7,263 bases of DNA, from contig JAUNXW010000084.1 of NCBI GenBank assembly GCA_030539595.1, forward strand, positions 1 through 7,263, read 5' to 3'. The notes beneath the pieces are model-generated. The model made no database searches. It had not been told where the DNA came from and was given only the letters and a program-made list of their open reading frames with translations. Positions 6,106 through 7,263 of this stretch are shown here, piece by piece. Numbering within the stretch: position 1 is the stretch's first letter; the number at the start of each line of letters is the position of its first letter. This DNA is from Methanocorpusculum sp. (lineage in GTDB: Archaea > Halobacteriota > Methanomicrobia > Methanomicrobiales > Methanocorpusculaceae). The position numbers and the translations under genes are program-made.

Positions 6106-6123
6106 AATAATATGTTGATTATT
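6106..6123. terminator. Weak AT hairpin between convergent genes
   Basis: AATAAT and ATTATT form a 6-bp inverted repeat around a six-base loop, just past the LRR stop codon. T-rich runs occur nearby (TTTTTAG at 6144-6150, and A/T-rich sequence to 6170). It could help end transcription from either side of this 66-base convergent gap. The stem is all A-T, and archaeal termination depends mostly on T-tracts, so confidence is low. If the LRR frame is extended by a frameshift to 6110, the hairpin overlaps that stop. Confidence 0.22.
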
Positions 6124-6168
6124 GTGAGATGGCAAATAAGTGATTTTTAGTTATTCACAAATTTATAA

Positions 6169-7263
6169 CTATTTCAACTGCCTGACAACGTCTCCCGAAA
6201 GAAACAGCGGAAGAGAAATAAATTTTCCGAACTCATCGGAAACAGAACCCTTATTTTTAAGACTGAATCTCACGGCATATTTCGGTGAAAACCTCTCACG
6301 GTAAACTTTCAGACTTTTTGAAGCAGTGTGAATCCCTGCCTTAACTTCTATGGGAACAACATTTGAACCATCCTGAATAACAAACTCAATTTCTGCCGTG
6401 TTTCCCGAACTCCAGTAAAACGGAACATCACCTGTTGATGAAACAAGTTCAGTCAGAACAAAATTTTCTGTAACAGCTCCGCGGATAAATGAAAAACTCA
6501 CATCATCAGAAAAAAATTCTTCAATCGGGAAACGGCTCATCAATCTCAATAAACCGACATCACAGAGATATACCTTAAATGAAGAGATGTCCGCGGGAGA
6601 TGAAAGCGGAATATACGGTTTTTCAATCAGGTTTATTTTATATACAAGTCCCGCACTCACAAGCCATTCCAAAGCGTCACTTAGGTTTCTTGACCTTCCG
6701 CCTTTAACAACCTTAGAGTAAACAAATTTTTTATTTTCTTTTGCAAGCTGATAGGGTATTGATTTCCATATTGCAGAGAGTTTCGGGAAATCCGATGAGG
6801 GAGCGTGTTTTGCAAAATCAAGTTCGTAACTTTTGAGAATGTCACTCAAAACCGCATCAGTTTTTTCTGTGTCATGAGTATTTACCCATGTAAGAACTGC
6901 CTCGGGCATTCCTCCGACTAATATATAATCACGATAATAACCTTTAATTTCGCCAAAGAGCGCCGGAGATATTTTTTCATCTTCCGGCAGTTCTTTTAAG
7001 TAGTTATATAGATATTCCTGACCGCACGCCAAGAGAAATTCTGAAAAGTCCATAGGGTAAAGTGTGAGGAAGTTTACTTTTCCGACCGGAAACGAGAGAG
7101 GTTTTGCAAGAGCTATTCCGAGAAGAGAGCCGGCACACATTATATTAAGGCGCGGCATATTTTCATAGAAATAATTCAGGGATGTCAGCGCCTGAGGGCA
7201 GAATTGTATTCCATCGAAGATGACTGCGGTTTTTTCTATATCCACTGCTTTGTGTCTGAGCTG
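6169..7263 (-). CDS. AAA_14 / DUF4143 family ATPase, 5' end beyond the window, Walker B degenerate (partial)
   Basis: The frame is open from the right edge to TAG 6169-6171 (364 codons visible). It enters with QLRHKAV before the GTG at 7245, so that GTG is internal rather than the start. The missing N-terminus should contain the Walker A P-loop. Visible from residue 1 at 7245: Walker B region AVIFDGIQFCP at 8-18, sensor-like CAGSLLGIAL at 37-46, FPVGKVNFLTLYPMDFSEFL at 52-71 and GGMPEAVLTWV at 111-121. A DUF4143 winged-helix/nuclease-like part follows, with YLCDVGLLRL at 226-235, GNTAEIEFVI at 281-290 and IEVKAG at 299-304. Members are widespread multi-copy ATPases of unsettled function in archaea and anaerobic bacteria. 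The usual Walker B DEIQ reads DGIQ here, losing the glutamate expected to drive ATP hydrolysis. The rest is intact and uninterrupted, so the protein is probably still made. It is convergent with the LRR gene. Confidence 0.87.
   Translation of the reverse strand, partial: QLRHKAVDIEKTAVIFDGIQFCPQALTSLNYFYENMPRLNIMCAGSLLGIALAKPLSFPVGKVNFLTLYPMDFSEFLLACGQEYLYNYLKELPEDEKISPALFGEIKGYYRDYILVGGMPEAVLTWVNTHDTEKTDAVLSDILKSYELDFAKHAPSSDFPKLSAIWKSIPYQLAKENKKFVYSKVVKGGRSRNLSDALEWLVSAGLVYKINLIEKPYIPLSSPADISSFKVYLCDVGLLRLMSRFPIEEFFSDDVSFSFIRGAVTENFVLTELVSSTGDVPFYWSSGNTAEIEFVIQDGSNVVPIEVKAGIHTASKSLKVYRERFSPKYAVRFSLKNKGSVSDEFGKFISLPLFLSGDVVRQLK

Noticed and set aside
7243..7245. GTG at 7245 as the start of the AAA_14/DUF4143 ATPase
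   Set aside because: The frame stays open to the window edge, and starting here would place Walker B at residue 8 with no P-loop. The gene is better read as truncated by the window.

Overview
The window looks like part of an AT-rich, gene-dense prokaryotic chromosome, most likely from an archaeon. A methanogen-like euryarchaeote is my best guess. The support is indirect: TATA-like boxes lie about 25-45 bases before starts, there is a GTGAT Shine-Dalgarno-type signal before one gene, the first gene has almost no leader, and the family mix fits (tandem UPF0104 flippase-like proteins, FkbM methyltransferase, DUF21/CBS protein, LRR_5 protein, AAA_14/DUF4143 ATPase). No rRNA, intact tRNA or other taxonomic marker is present, so a bacterial source is not excluded.

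Layout. Bases 1-113 hold the possible end of an unidentified upstream gene and the start region of an operon. Bases 114-3021 are a tight plus-strand operon: two tandem paralogous polytopic membrane proteins of the lysylphosphatidylglycerol-synthase-TM / UPF0104 family (346 aa each, no bases between them), then an FkbM-type SAM-dependent methyltransferase that overlaps the second by 8 bases. Its stop overlaps by 14 bases the convergent minus-strand gene for a DUF21-CBS-CBS-CorC_HlyC membrane protein (3008-4285/4294). A 224-base divergent intergenic region follows, with TATA-like boxes for both directions and two compact hairpins that may belong to a small RNA. Bases 4519-6102 encode a protein with 14 copies of a 23-residue LRR_5 (BspA-like) repeat, no signal peptide and an unrecognised helical C-terminal part. 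Its 3' end looks frameshifted. From 6169 to the right edge runs the minus-strand C-terminal majority of an AAA_14/DUF4143 ATPase whose Walker B glutamate is replaced by glycine.

How the genes relate. The operon fits cell-surface or lipid-linked glycan biology (membrane flippase-like proteins plus a methyltransferase), but no substrate can be read from sequence. The CNNM/CorC-type protein is an independent unit. The LRR protein and the ATPase are accessory-type genes and show the oddest features: an internal codon-use break, a probable frameshift and a mutated Walker B. I found no CRISPR array, insertion sequence, integrase, attachment site or recognisable new multi-gene system.
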